DNA of 64,000 bases. Origin: Acidobacteriota bacterium. GTDB lineage: Bacteria; Acidobacteriota; Blastocatellia; UBA7656. The stretch is from NCBI GenBank assembly GCA_038040445.1, contig JBBPIG010000018.1, positions 1 through 64,000 of the forward strand. Direction: 5' to 3'. The notes beneath the pieces are model-generated. The model worked only from the letters and a program-made list of their open reading frames with translations. It did not search any database and had not been told where the DNA came from. A program made the position numbers and the translations under genes. This document shows positions 17,858 through 26,860 of the stretch, in pieces. Each line of letters opens with the position of its first letter. The first letter of the stretch is position 1.

Positions 17858-19885
17858 ATGCGAACATTTCGAATATCGATTCTGCCCACCGCGCTGGTGT
17901 TGATGATGACCGGGGCGGCTGCGGCTCAAACCCGCGGGCTTCAAAGCAGCGACCTGCTAAAGCTTCGTTCAGTCGGCGAAGTGAAATGCTCACCAGATGG
18001 ATCGCGAGTCGCCTATTCGGTGATCAACAACGACGCTCCCGGCCGGCCTTACCCGCAACTCTGGATAATGACCGTCGCCGACAACAAGTCGATCAGGCTC
18101 GGCGGCGAAAAAGAGAACTCGTCGAATCTCGAGTGGTCGCCCGATGGGCAGTGGATCGCTTACGACGGGAAGCTCGGCGAGAAGCCGGGCTTGATAGTCG
18201 CCCGTCCGGACGGGTCGAACGCGAAGTTTCTTTCACAGCTTCAGGGGACCAACAGCCCGCTTCCTTCGACCGGCAAGAGCATAGCCTGGTCGCCTGATGG
18301 CAAACAAATCGCGTTCGTCAACGCGGTGCCCGGCCCTGAAACCCAGGACGCGACCGGCGATCCGGTTGTGATTACGCGGTACCTCTACAAGCCTGACGAC
18401 AGCGAAGGCATGACTCGCTTCAACGACAACCGCCGCCTGCACATCTTTGTGGTGGATGTCGCGAGCACGCAGGTTCGGCAGCTTACGAGCGGAACTCACT
18501 CGGAGCATTCAATCGACTGGTCGCCAGACGGCGAAGACATAGCTTTCATCTCGAATCGCGAACCAAACGAAGACCAGTTTTTTAACTACGACCTGTTCAC
18601 GTTGAAAGTCTCGGATGGATCGATTCGGCGGCTGACCTCAACCGAGAGCGCCGAGTATCGACCGCGATGGTCACCCGATGGAAAGACGATCGTCCATCAA
18701 GCGACCAGGCGCGGCTTGACCGATCTCGAGACGACGATGGAAGACACGCACATCTGGTTGATCAATGCCGATGGAACCAACCGCCGCGAGATCAGCTCGA
18801 TGATCGATAACCGGCAGGGCGCGCCCGCGTGGTCACCCGATGGCAGCGCTGTTTACTTCACCGTGCAAGAGCGCGGCAACGTTCGGCTGTATCGCTTGCC
18901 AGTCGCAGGCGGCCAACCGGAAGTCGTCATCAACGATCGCGGATCGGTTGGAGCGTGGTCGGTCGCCAGGGACAACTCGATCGCTTACGCGTTCGCGAGC
19001 CCCTCCGATCTGACGCAACTTTATTTGAAGCCCGGCAACGCGCCCGCGAAGAGAACTACTGATCTGAACGCCGTGGTGCTCGCCGGCAAGCAGATCGCCG
19101 AGGTCGAATCGTTCAGCTTCATCAGCAACGACAACAAGTACACAATCGAAGCGTTCCTCACCAGGCCGCTCGGCATGACCGCGACCTCAAAGCATCCACT
19201 GATTGTGAACATCCACGGGGGACCCCACGGGCAGCAGGGACCGGCGTTCAACTTCAAGCATCAAATCTACGCCGCGCGCGGGTGGGCTACGTTGCTGGTG
19301 AACTATCGCGGCTCGACCGGCTACGGCCAGGCGTTCACCGACGCGGTCTTCGGAGATCAAAACGGCAACGAAGCGCAGGACGTGATCTACGGTTTGAGCG
19401 CCGCCATGCGCCGCAATCTTTGGATCGATCGCGATCGATTGGGCGTCGAAGGCGTCAGCTACGGCGGGCAATTGACGAATTGGCTGATCACCCAGACGAG
19501 CATCTTCAAGGCGGCGATTCCGATTGCGGGCATTTCCAATCTGATCAGCTACAACTACATGACCTACTACAATCAGTACGAGCAGATGGAATTCGGCATC
19601 TTCCCGCATCAAGGCAATATGATGGATGTGTTGTGGGAGCGCTCGGCGTTGAAGCACGTGGCCAAGGCAAAGACGCCTACGATGCTTATGCATGGCGAAA
19701 ACGACAACGACGTGCCGATCGCCGAAGCCGAGCAGTACTACATCGCGCTTCGAGACGTTGGCGTCGAAGCGATCATGATTCGCTATCCTCGCGAAGGCCA
19801 CGGCATTCGCGAGTCAAAGCACGTGGTCGATTCGATCGACCGGTGTATCAACTGGTACGTTAAGCACTTCCCAGCGGCGCAGTAA
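17858..19885 (+). CDS. S9 family secreted serine peptidase (dipeptidyl/acylaminoacyl peptidase type)
   Basis: 675 residues. A signal peptide (about 1-23, ending AAAAQ) directs export. Residues ~35-400 form a WD40-like (PD40) propeller with repeated WSPDGK motifs. The alpha/beta-hydrolase domain carries the triad: Ser534 in GVSYGG, Asp616 or 618 in HGENDNDVP, and His648 in EGHGIRE. The protein would cut small peptides in the periplasm or outside the cell. The length and order match the prolyl oligopeptidase family well. Confidence 0.93.
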   Translation: MRTFRISILPTALVLMMTGAAAAQTRGLQSSDLLKLRSVGEVKCSPDGSRVAYSVINNDAPGRPYPQLWIMTVADNKSIRLGGEKENSSNLEWSPDGQWIAYDGKLGEKPGLIVARPDGSNAKFLSQLQGTNSPLPSTGKSIAWSPDGKQIAFVNAVPGPETQDATGDPVVITRYLYKPDDSEGMTRFNDNRRLHIFVVDVASTQVRQLTSGTHSEHSIDWSPDGEDIAFISNREPNEDQFFNYDLFTLKVSDGSIRRLTSTESAEYRPRWSPDGKTIVHQATRRGLTDLETTMEDTHIWLINADGTNRREISSMIDNRQGAPAWSPDGSAVYFTVQERGNVRLYRLPVAGGQPEVVINDRGSVGAWSVARDNSIAYAFASPSDLTQLYLKPGNAPAKRTTDLNAVVLAGKQIAEVESFSFISNDNKYTIEAFLTRPLGMTATSKHPLIVNIHGGPHGQQGPAFNFKHQIYAARGWATLLVNYRGSTGYGQAFTDAVFGDQNGNEAQDVIYGLSAAMRRNLWIDRDRLGVEGVSYGGQLTNWLITQTSIFKAAIPIAGISNLISYNYMTYYNQYEQMEFGIFPHQGNMMDVLWERSALKHVAKAKTPTMLMHGENDNDVPIAEAEQYYIALRDVGVEAIMIRYPREGHGIRESKHVVDSIDRCINWYVKHFPAAQ

Positions 19886-19902
19886 AGTCGACGAGGAAGC
19901 AA

Positions 19903-20193
19903 GTGGATTCACCAGCGGACAACTACTGGCCCGAACCCTGCGCTACCTGCAGCGGCACGGGCAAGTATCAGATCAACCTTCAGCCGCTGAGTGCGAAGCC
20001 GGGTCTCTCCGTCGCACAACGAATCGCCGATCGCTCACCGAATTGCGTAGTCTGCTGCGGCAAAGCTTTCGTTCTAGTCCTTCAGCCCGCGCAGAAGTGT
20101 CGTCGATGCGCGGGAACAGGCAGGTCAATTGCGACGCGCTGCTTGCACTGCAAAGGCACGGGATGGATGTTCGTGCAGAAGGAACAAGCCTGA
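19903..20193 (+). CDS. Small cysteine-rich protein with DnaJ-type CxxCxGxG repeats
   Basis: 96 residues starting at GTG 19903, 17 bases after the peptidase stop and with GAGGAAGC upstream. Four Cys pairs are present: CATCSGTG, CVVC, CRRCAGTG and CHCKGTG-like CLHCKGTG. This is the zinc-centre pattern of DnaJ-type zinc-finger domains without a J domain. Likely a small zinc-binding chaperone-like or scaffold protein; the specific role is unknown. Confidence 0.6.
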   Translation: MDSPADNYWPEPCATCSGTGKYQINLQPLSAKPGLSVAQRIADRSPNCVVCCGKAFVLVLQPAQKCRRCAGTGRSIATRCLHCKGTGWMFVQKEQA

Positions 20194-20288
20194 TTTCTCA
20201 GATAAACTGGCTGAGTCGCAATACGCAGCTCTGAGCCGGACGGGCTGCTTGACTGACTGAATATGCCGCTGTAATTACGTTGTAGGCT

Positions 20289-20540
20289 ATGAAGACTCGT
20301 ATCATAAGGATTGGCAACTCGCAGGGAGTTCGCATTCCGAAGCTCTATCTGGAGCAGAGCCGTCTCGGCGAGGAGGTACTGCTTGAGGTCCAGAACAACG
20401 AGATCGTCATACGCTCTGCGCGCCCTCCCCGACAAGGATGGGCAGAGGCTGCTAAGGCAATGGCGGCGCGAGGAGAAGACGAACTGCTGGACCAAGGCTT
20501 TTCACACACCAGTTGGGATGAGCAAGAGTGGGAGTGGTAG
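20289..20540 (+). CDS. MazE-like AbrB-fold antitoxin (orphan)
   Basis: 83 residues. The N-terminal swapped-hairpin AbrB/MazE DNA-binding fold is clear (KTRIIRIGNSQGVRIPK, then EVLLEVQNNEIVIR), followed by the acidic toxin-binding tail ending WDEQEWEW. In intact loci mazF starts at or over this stop codon. Here only the first few toxin codons remain (see the next entry), so the antitoxin has no partner. It might still bind its own promoter. Confidence 0.85.
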   Translation: MKTRIIRIGNSQGVRIPKLYLEQSRLGEEVLLEVQNNEIVIRSARPPRQGWAEAAKAMAARGEDELLDQGFSHTSWDEQEWEW

Positions 20541-20551
20541 TGAAACGCTTT
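20534..20551 (+). pseudogene. Remnant of mazF start
   Basis: A GTG overlapping the mazE stop opens VVVKRF, the way MazF/PemK toxins commonly begin. The following residues (ARARTVGRS and so on) no longer match the toxin (expected E-V-W-L-V-D-L-D-P). The toxin gene therefore appears deleted after about six codons, just upstream of the cassette-like boundary at 20567. Confidence 0.4.
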
Positions 20552-20566
20552 GCGCGCGCGCGAACT

Positions 20567-21016
20567 GTTGGGCGTTCAAGAGAGAGCGGTGATGAAAAAG
20601 TTCCTTCAAGTATTTCTTGGCTTGTTCGGCATAACCGCAATCTTCATTGCGTCGCTGCACATTGTCCTTGGCCCCTCAGCAATACCGGGGTCTATTCCTG
20701 TCAATACCACGATGGACAGTGAAGATCGCTTTTACGCCACGTTATTTGCGGCCTACGGGATGGCTCTTCTCTGGTGCATTAAGGACATTGAACGTAAAAG
20801 CATGGTTGTCTATGTTCTGGCGCTCACGTTCTTTGTCGGCGGGCTGGCGCGCCTTGTTTCAATGGCCGCAGTTGGTTTACCCAATACCTTTTTCATCGCA
20901 ATGACTGTGCTTGAGTTGCTCATTCCTTTCTTCATGGCGTTCATGCAGTCGCGCATTTCAAAGGGCGCAGATGCCCAACAAGGCGCTGCACCAGAACAAA
21001 GTCGCTGGTGTTAGCC
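20567..21016 (+). mobile_element. Integron-gene-cassette-like unit carrying a DUF4345 gene (candidate)
   Basis: GTTGGGC at 20567-20573 fits the core-site consensus GTTRRRY. GCCCAAC at 20973-20979 fits RYYYAAC and is its exact reverse complement. It is followed by AAGGCGCTG and a short inverted pair CACCAG (20989-20994) and CTGGTG (21005-21010), and then G|TTAGCC at 21010. If the unit were circularised at G|TT, the two 7-base cores would face each other as in an attC site. Against this, the right half lacks the usual spacer, and no integrase or second cassette is present. It is best seen as a possible solitary or decayed cassette. Confidence 0.35.
20592..21014 (+). CDS. DUF4345-like four-helix membrane protein
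   Basis: 140 residues with four hydrophobic segments (about 7-27, 45-65, 72-92, 98-118). The conserved Asp/Arg-containing second segment with EDRFYATLFAAYG is the typical DUF4345 pattern. The function is unknown. The start at 20592 follows GAGAGCGGTG. The short gene fills almost the whole cassette-like unit, and its stop falls inside the right-hand core site, as often happens in integron cassettes. Confidence 0.7.
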   Translation: MKKFLQVFLGLFGITAIFIASLHIVLGPSAIPGSIPVNTTMDSEDRFYATLFAAYGMALLWCIKDIERKSMVVYVLALTFFVGGLARLVSMAAVGLPNTFFIAMTVLELLIPFFMAFMQSRISKGADAQQGAAPEQSRWC

Positions 21017-21074
21017 GTTCTTGGCGAGATGTTCGCGCCATAATATTTTCGCTACTCCCGCAACGTTGCCACTG

Positions 21075-21995
21075 ATGCGCATCTGGCTTTCAAAAAACAG
21101 CGAAGTCCCTCTGCGCGAGCAACTCGCGACGCAGATCCTTCTCGGCATAGTCAGCGACGATCTGAAGCCCGGTCAGAAACTCCCCAGCACCCGCGAGCTT
21201 GCCCGCCGTTATGACATACACTCGAACACCGTGAGCGCAGCCTTTCAGGATCTGGAGCGCAGAGGCTGGGTCGAGTTTCGAAAAGGAAGCGGCGTCTACG
21301 TTCGCGAGCGTAGCGTCGATGCGAGCGCCGACCCGAAACTCGAACTCGATCAGTTGATCTCGACACTGTTTCGAGTCGCGCGCGAACGAGGTCATTCGCT
21401 CGGCGAGATTCAAGCGCGAGTGAAGCGCTGGCTCGAGACTCAACCGCCCGATCATTTTCTGGTCATCGAGCCCGATGAAGAACTGCGCAGCATCCTCATC
21501 GCCGAGATAAAAGAAGCGACCGGCTTTCGAGTCACCGGAACCGGCCTCGATGAATGCTCACGCACTGACCTGCTCGCGGGGGCCGCTCCGGTTGCGATGT
21601 ACGGTCTGGCAGAGAAGGTGAGAGCCGCGCTTCCGCCCAATGCTTCGTGTCTGCTATTGCGATTGCGTTCGGTACCCGGATCGATCGCAGGTCAGGAGCG
21701 GCCGTCGCTCGAATCATTGGTCACAGTGGTCTCGCGCTGGCCCGATTTCCTGAAGTGGGCTCACACGATCCTTGTTGCCGCCGCAATAGACCCCGATGCT
21801 ATGAGCTTTCGCGACGCGCGAGAACGGGGCTGGCAAAAGGGGTTGGCCGGAAGCGCGATGGTGATAACCGACGCGCTCACCGCAACTCAGCTTCCTTCAG
21901 GTTGTCGCCCTCGCGTGTTTCGAATCATCGCCGACTCGTCGCTTGAAGAGCTGTGCAGCTTCAAAGAGTTCCTCGCAAAGCCGCTCGACCCTTAG
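21075..21995 (+). CDS. GntR-family transcriptional regulator with unusual C-terminal domain
   Basis: 306 residues from ATG 21075 (MRIWLSKNSEVPLREQ). A winged helix-turn-helix of the GntR type occupies ~8-75 (LPSTRELARRYDIHSNTVSAAF, wing at RKGSGVYV). The C-terminal ~200 residues are not the FCD, UTRA or aminotransferase domain; they resemble a helical linker plus a Rossmann-like effector fold. The closest arrangement is the YtrA-like subgroup, but the protein is longer. No obvious target operon is adjacent. Confidence 0.8.
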   Translation: MRIWLSKNSEVPLREQLATQILLGIVSDDLKPGQKLPSTRELARRYDIHSNTVSAAFQDLERRGWVEFRKGSGVYVRERSVDASADPKLELDQLISTLFRVARERGHSLGEIQARVKRWLETQPPDHFLVIEPDEELRSILIAEIKEATGFRVTGTGLDECSRTDLLAGAAPVAMYGLAEKVRAALPPNASCLLLRLRSVPGSIAGQERPSLESLVTVVSRWPDFLKWAHTILVAAAIDPDAMSFRDARERGWQKGLAGSAMVITDALTATQLPSGCRPRVFRIIADSSLEELCSFKEFLAKPLDP

Positions 21996-22074
21996 AGCGC
22001 AGGCATCCCTGCCTGCCGGCCGGCGCGAGATGATTAAGCCGCTAGCGAAAAGGCAGGCAAGGATGCCTGCGCTC
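21995..22074. repeat. 23-bp palindromic repeat, copy 1 (GAGCGCAGGCATCC family)
   Basis: Arms at 21995-22017 and 22052-22074 are reverse complements with 1 mismatch in 23 bases, with a 34-base loop. The left arm begins inside the GntR stop codon. The same arm sequence occurs at 33771-33861, so this is a dispersed family. There is no T-run, but a hairpin in the transcript would be strong. Confidence 0.9.
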
Positions 22075-22213
22075 CCAGGGTCCTGACGCTGTGACGCTCT
22101 AGGAAGTGTCACACCCCTACAATCGCCTACCTTGCATTGAGCCTACAATCGCCCCAGATCAGGAGACCAAGAGGAACGAAGATGTCACGTTCCGAGTGAG
22201 GGAGGACAGGCTT

Positions 22214-22615
22214 ATGTGCGAATCGGAACAGACCACAACCGTTGCGATCAAGCCGTGCCGTAGTTGCGGCGCCGGGCTGATTGAAGACAGCAGGTTCTGT
22301 CGTTCATGCGGAGCGGGCCAGACCGAAACGCTGCCGCCGTCTTTCCCGGTCGCTCCGGTCGATAACGCCAACCCCGAACCTATCCAGAACTACGCGACGA
22401 CGCGGCTTTCGCAGAAGCTCTATCATCCCGTGTCGGGCCCGTTGGTCAATGCCGTCGCCACGGGCGTGCCGGCTAGTGTCGGGCGCTCGCCGGCAGGCAG
22501 CTTCTCCAAAAGAATGCTGTTGGCGCTGATGGCTATTCCAATCTGGGTGATGATCATTCTGCTATCGCCGCTGGATGCGTACGCCTCGGCAAGAATAATA
22601 GGGAGCCGAATATGA
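22214..22615 (+). CDS. Zinc-ribbon membrane-anchored hypothetical protein
   Basis: 133 residues from ATG 22214 (GGAGG 14 bases upstream; an earlier in-frame start would add a stretch with no conserved look). A double-CxxC zinc ribbon (CRSCG, then CRSCG) lies at ~17-40, followed by a polar linker and a single membrane helix at ~100-120. Such zinc-ribbon plus helix proteins often sit at the inner membrane. It is coupled to the next gene by an ATGA overlap. Confidence 0.55.
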   Translation: MCESEQTTTVAIKPCRSCGAGLIEDSRFCRSCGAGQTETLPPSFPVAPVDNANPEPIQNYATTRLSQKLYHPVSGPLVNAVATGVPASVGRSPAGSFSKRMLLALMAIPIWVMIILLSPLDAYASARIIGSRI

Positions 22616-23115
22616 TAACCGTCAAACCACGATGCATAGTCTTGTCAGCATGTCTGCTGGCGATCGCCGTTTCAACCATCCCCGCGAAGGCACTGGACAT
22701 CAGCGTTCAAAATGACGTTTGCCTGAGACTCACCACAGCGCCGCGATCCGACGCCGGTGCTGTTAAGGATCCTGCGGCCATTTTGACTGCAGCTCACATC
22801 ATCTATGTCTGCTCGCGGACCGCGCTCGTGAAATCAGCGGTCATTGAGAACGAACTGCTCAAGCGCGTGGAGTTCCAACAGGCGGGACTGCTCATTACTA
22901 AGGACCCAAACGCGGCTGACCTGATTATTGAGGTTCGTCGATCGAACTTTACGACCGCGTATCCCTACGTCGTCGTCGATCCGAGGACACGGCTCGTCGT
23001 CGCCAGCGGAAATGTGAACTCGCTCTTCGGTAGTGCTGCTGGAAAGATAGCAAAAGGTTTCATGAAGCAAGTACAAAAGGCGAGAACACCCGCCGGCGCC
23101 AAACCGAAGAAGTGA
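22612..23115 (+). CDS. Secreted hypothetical protein
   Basis: 167 residues with a signal peptide (about 1-27, cleavage after PAKA). The mature part contains a region (ADLIIEVRRS...VVDPRTRLVVASGNV) that resembles small periplasmic proteins with a DUF4136-like beta pattern, but I cannot assign a family. Its start overlaps the stop of the zinc-ribbon gene, so the two probably work together. Confidence 0.5.
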   Translation: MITVKPRCIVLSACLLAIAVSTIPAKALDISVQNDVCLRLTTAPRSDAGAVKDPAAILTAAHIIYVCSRTALVKSAVIENELLKRVEFQQAGLLITKDPNAADLIIEVRRSNFTTAYPYVVVDPRTRLVVASGNVNSLFGSAAGKIAKGFMKQVQKARTPAGAKPKK

Positions 23116-23200
23116 TCCCTGTTTTGTGCTTTCCTCGGGCGCCATTAGTCCGGCGCAACCGAACTAGAACACCGCCCAGAAGCCCGTTGCGAGGACAACG

Positions 23201-24742
23201 ATGACGTTATCACGACGAGAGTTTCTCGATTTCCTGAAAGCCACTTGCGCGGTTGCTGCTCTGCCTAACGCGTTTGTCTGTTCGGTATCCGCCCAGCAGG
23301 CCCCTCTGGCAGCCGTGCCGCTAACAGCAAACAACTCAGAACCATTAGTCAACGACATTCACTCTCAGCTCAACGCGACTCGAGTCAACAGAATCATCAA
23401 ACCGCGATCCTCGAACGATCTGCGCGCTACACTCCTAACCGCCAAATCCGAAGGCAAGGCCATAAGCATCGCCGCCGGCCGTCACGCGATGGGGGCTCAG
23501 CAGTTCGGCGCCGGGACGATTCTCGTCGATATGACTGGAATGAATCGTGTGCTGAATCTGGATAGCGAGAAAGGAATAGTCGAAGTCGAGGCCGGAACTG
23601 AATGGCCGGAGTTGATCGATTACCTGATTAAGGCTCAAAGCGGGCAAGACCAACAGTGGGGCATCGTCCAGAAACAGACCGGCGCGGACAGGCTTTCAAT
23701 CGGAGGAGCGCTCGCCTCGAACGTTCACGGCCGTGGTTTGAAGCTAAAGCCGATCATCGATCAGGTCGAGTCTTTCACTTTGATGGATCACGCCGGGGCG
23801 TTGGTGCGATGCAGCCGCGACGAACACTCGGAGCTGTTTCGCCTGGTGATCGGCGGGTACGGTTTGTTTGGCATCGTGACTTCGGTGCGGCTGCGATTGT
23901 GGAAACGAAAGAAAGTCCAGCGCATCGTCGAGATTCGAGACTCGAAGGATATCGTGGCGTCGTTCGATGAGCGAATCGCTAACGGATATCTTTATGGAGA
24001 CTTCCAGATTGCAACCGACAGCAGCCGTGAAAGCTTTTTGCGTCGCGGAGTCTTCTCGTGTTACCGGCAAGTCGATCCCGCGACGCCGCTCACCGAAAAG
24101 CCTACCCGGTTTCATCCGGAGGACTGGGCCCGTCTCACTTACTATTCCCACAAGTACAAGCGGCGCGCGTTCGAGGTGTACACCAGGCGCTATCTCGCGA
24201 CGTCCGGGCAAGTCTACTGGGCCGACTCGCAACTATCTGGGGCCTACGTCGACAACTATCACGAAGACCTCGACCGGAGGCTTGGCGCGAAGGTGAAAGC
24301 TACAGAGATGATCACCGAGATCTACGTCCCCCGGAGTTCGCTCGTGAACTTCCTGGAGGATGCGAGAGTCGAATTGCGCAAGCTGGATGCGAACATGATC
24401 TACGGAACCATTCGATTGATCGAGAAAGATGAAGAAAGCTTTCTTCGCTGGGCGCGCGAGTCATTCGCCTGCGTGATCTTCAACCTGCACGTCACCCACG
24501 ACACCGCGGGACTGGAGAACGCCGCGCGGGCGTTTCGGAGCCTGATCGATCTGGGGATCCGCTATGCCGGCAGCTACTATCTCACTTATCACCGCTACGC
24601 GACTAAGCAGCAGGTGGAAGCTTGTTATCCGCAGTTCAGAGAGTTTCTGGAGATGAAACTGAAGCATGACCCGAATGAGATGTTTCAGAGCGACTGGTAC
24701 CGGCACTACAAGAAGATGTTCGGGATCGATCGCGTCGAGTGA
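23201..24742 (+). CDS. Tat-exported FAD-binding oxidoreductase (FAD-binding type 4, PCMH)
   Basis: 513 residues. The N-terminus SRREFLDFLKA is a twin-arginine signal (about 1-33). An FAD-linked oxidase domain follows, with the AAGRHAMGAQQFGAG flavin-binding loop at ~95, GATEWPEL-like GTEWPELIDYL, SIGGALASNVHGRG, and the C-terminal substrate cap. The loop has His at the position near the flavin, but a covalent His linkage cannot be asserted. It likely oxidises a sugar, hydroxy acid or alcohol in the periplasm. ATG 23201 is preceded by GAGGACAACG. Confidence 0.85.
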   Translation: MTLSRREFLDFLKATCAVAALPNAFVCSVSAQQAPLAAVPLTANNSEPLVNDIHSQLNATRVNRIIKPRSSNDLRATLLTAKSEGKAISIAAGRHAMGAQQFGAGTILVDMTGMNRVLNLDSEKGIVEVEAGTEWPELIDYLIKAQSGQDQQWGIVQKQTGADRLSIGGALASNVHGRGLKLKPIIDQVESFTLMDHAGALVRCSRDEHSELFRLVIGGYGLFGIVTSVRLRLWKRKKVQRIVEIRDSKDIVASFDERIANGYLYGDFQIATDSSRESFLRRGVFSCYRQVDPATPLTEKPTRFHPEDWARLTYYSHKYKRRAFEVYTRRYLATSGQVYWADSQLSGAYVDNYHEDLDRRLGAKVKATEMITEIYVPRSSLVNFLEDARVELRKLDANMIYGTIRLIEKDEESFLRWARESFACVIFNLHVTHDTAGLENAARAFRSLIDLGIRYAGSYYLTYHRYATKQQVEACYPQFREFLEMKLKHDPNEMFQSDWYRHYKKMFGIDRVE

Positions 24743-24819
24743 GGGCGACGCGAGGCATCCGCCATTCCTGCCTCGATACAGTCGTGCGGGTAGACTCTTC
24801 GCAGAGTGCGGGTCAACTT

Positions 24820-25110
24820 TTTGCGCTGAATCCCGAAGGGATGGCGGAATAAAGCCACGGGTGAGTCCGCGAACCCGTGGTCACGCGCGAGGATGACACC
24901 TTAACCCTCGGAGAGGGTGACGGCGAGTTGCAAGCAAGAGTCTTCGTGCGCCGACACATCCTCGCCATTGTCCTCTACCTGGTTTTGCTAACAAAGGCCG
25001 CCACCCGCTTCGCGGGTTAGTGCTGCTATACGCCTCTATCCACGGGTTCGCGGACTCACCCGTGGCTTTATACCTCCACCCTTCCAGGGTTGGACTATCA
25101 ACCACTGGAA
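24820..25110. repeat. MITE-like element with 32-bp perfect inverted repeats
   Basis: Arms at 24849-24880 and 25040-25071 are perfect 32-base reverse complements (starting ATAAAGCCACGGG, ending CGAACCCGTGG). Similarity continues imperfectly outward for another ~15 bases (GAAGGG...GG before ATAAAG). The interior is ~160 bases without an open frame. It fills most of the 507-base gap 24743-25249, where I see no gene. Short non-coding units with long inverted ends suggest a non-autonomous element or structured RNA. Confidence 0.85.
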
Positions 25111-25249
25111 ACTCTAGTGAGCGTGGGTATGCACGCCGGTGGAATTCCGGCGCAAACCTCCGACCCACACGCCTGATACGGAACCCTCTTTACAATCCCG
25201 GTCGAACGCGTTAAGTTGCCCGCCGCAGCGAATCAGTTCAGGGAGAATT

Positions 25250-26053
25250 ATGGGAATACCAACGCAGGTAGACGTGAGGGTGATCGCCAAGGACGGCAAG
25301 TACCTTGGTGACGACATAGGCGGATCGCTGGTCACTATTCACGATGTTCAGACCGGCGAGTTGCTGGCTCGTGGTACTACTGCCGGCGGTTCGGGAGAAC
25401 CGGATCTAATGGATATTTGTCTGAAGCGCTCGGAAGTGCTGCCGGTTGATGGGGCTTCAGTTTTCACCGCCACACTGGACCTGGATCAGGCCACACTAGT
25501 CAGAGTGACGGCATATGGGCCTCTCGCGGCACAGCTATCAGCCAATACCGTATCGCTTACTCAATGGGTTTATCCGGGGAAGAGCATAACTGGCGGAGCA
25601 CAAGGAGGAGGCTTCCTGCTGGAAATACCCGGCCTGGTCGTTCAAATCCTGAATCCGCCGACTCACTTTCTGCCGCAGACGGCACCCAAAAATATCGAGA
25701 TCAGAGCCAATGTGACGATGATGTGCGGTTGCCCAATTGGAGAAGGCCATCCGCCCTGGCATCCCGCTCAGTTCGAAGTAATGGCTTTGATCAAGCAAGG
25801 CGAGTATGGCGCTATCGAGCTTCCGCTTCAGTACGATGCGGATGCGCCCTACGGAGCGCCCAGCCAGTTTGCGGGAGAGTGGCGCATACCACCCAACAGC
25901 TCCGGTCAGCCTGAGATCTACGAGATTGTAGTATCGGCATTCCAGCAGAGGACAGGCAACACAGGAGTCGATCGAGCGACCGTCATCATTCCGGCGCCGG
26001 CTTCGACTTCGACGCCGGGCAAATCAGAAGGGGATCAGAATAAGCCGGCGTAG
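25250..26053 (+). CDS. Conserved hypothetical protein, possible Ig-like domains
   Basis: 267 residues from ATG 25250 (AGGGAGAAT upstream). There is no signal peptide. The sequence is beta-rich, with a first segment up to ~105 and a second beginning near the MCGCPIGEGHPPW motif (~165), whose Cys-x-Cys and His could bind a metal. The tail is Pro/Thr/Ser-rich. I do not recognise a named domain; the strand spacing suggests two immunoglobulin-like folds. Confidence 0.5.
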   Translation: MGIPTQVDVRVIAKDGKYLGDDIGGSLVTIHDVQTGELLARGTTAGGSGEPDLMDICLKRSEVLPVDGASVFTATLDLDQATLVRVTAYGPLAAQLSANTVSLTQWVYPGKSITGGAQGGGFLLEIPGLVVQILNPPTHFLPQTAPKNIEIRANVTMMCGCPIGEGHPPWHPAQFEVMALIKQGEYGAIELPLQYDADAPYGAPSQFAGEWRIPPNSSGQPEIYEIVVSAFQQRTGNTGVDRATVIIPAPASTSTPGKSEGDQNKPA

Positions 26054-26258
26054 AGACCGTCGGCCACCGGTACGGCTCTCACAGACTAAAGTCTGCGGCA
26101 CGTCGGGGGATGTGCGGCCCTGGTTGCATAAAAGCGATTGCAGCGGAGGCGTCTTTGTTACTCCCGATATCCACTTTACAATCCGAATAGAAACCGCTAG
26201 TTTCGCCCCATCAACCGGTTCTACTAACTTTGTCTTCAATCTCCAAAAAGGAGGAGCG

Positions 26259-26843
26259 ATGTTGATGAATCTACTTAAGAAGGTAACGTTGGTGCTTATG
26301 TTTATCTCGCTGCTTGCGTTCTCGCCGTCTTCGCTGGCGCAGACTGACATGTTTGAAGGGAGACCCACTTTTTCCGAAGGCGCGGAACTCGGTTATTACA
26401 TCTGGAAAGAGGGCGACAAGTGGAAGCTTCGTTGGACAACGATGGGGCCGCTACGGCGATTCACCGGTTCAGTTGTCGCCGAAGGCGGCGAGCTCCATGA
26501 CCTCAAACGCATAGACCTCGAGGAGGAACGGCGTGTTCTCTATCCCGGTCGAGCGCCTAACGTCTGGGTTGGTCCGCGAGGCCGCACGCATGTAGGCGGC
26601 GGCCGGGCGCCGGTCGTAGTCGAGCGCAAGCAGGACATAATAAAGAAGGACGGCGACAGGACGATTGTGTTTGCTGCGAAAACAGGCAACGACATCGATG
26701 GATTCGATTTCAAGGTCGATAAAAAAGTGACGGCGCTTCGTTTCGTGTTGGACATTGACGGCAGGAAGCTGCCACAGCGAGTCGAGGTAGGAAAGAATAA
26801 TCAGAAGCTGCCGGCGCTACCATTCGAAGTGAAGTTTCACTGA
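26259..26843 (+). CDS. Secreted hypothetical protein
   Basis: 194 residues from ATG 26259 with a very strong AAGGAGGAG. A signal peptide covers about 1-27 (ending SLAQ). The mature protein has the feature ELGYYIWKEGDKWKLRWTT near its start, then a basic Arg/Gly-rich loop (WVGPRGRTHVGGGRAP) and a beta-rich end. No family recognised. It stands alone. Confidence 0.6.
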   Translation: MLMNLLKKVTLVLMFISLLAFSPSSLAQTDMFEGRPTFSEGAELGYYIWKEGDKWKLRWTTMGPLRRFTGSVVAEGGELHDLKRIDLEEERRVLYPGRAPNVWVGPRGRTHVGGGRAPVVVERKQDIIKKDGDRTIVFAAKTGNDIDGFDFKVDKKVTALRFVLDIDGRKLPQRVEVGKNNQKLPALPFEVKFH

Positions 26844-26860
26844 ATCAAGAGCGCAAAGAG

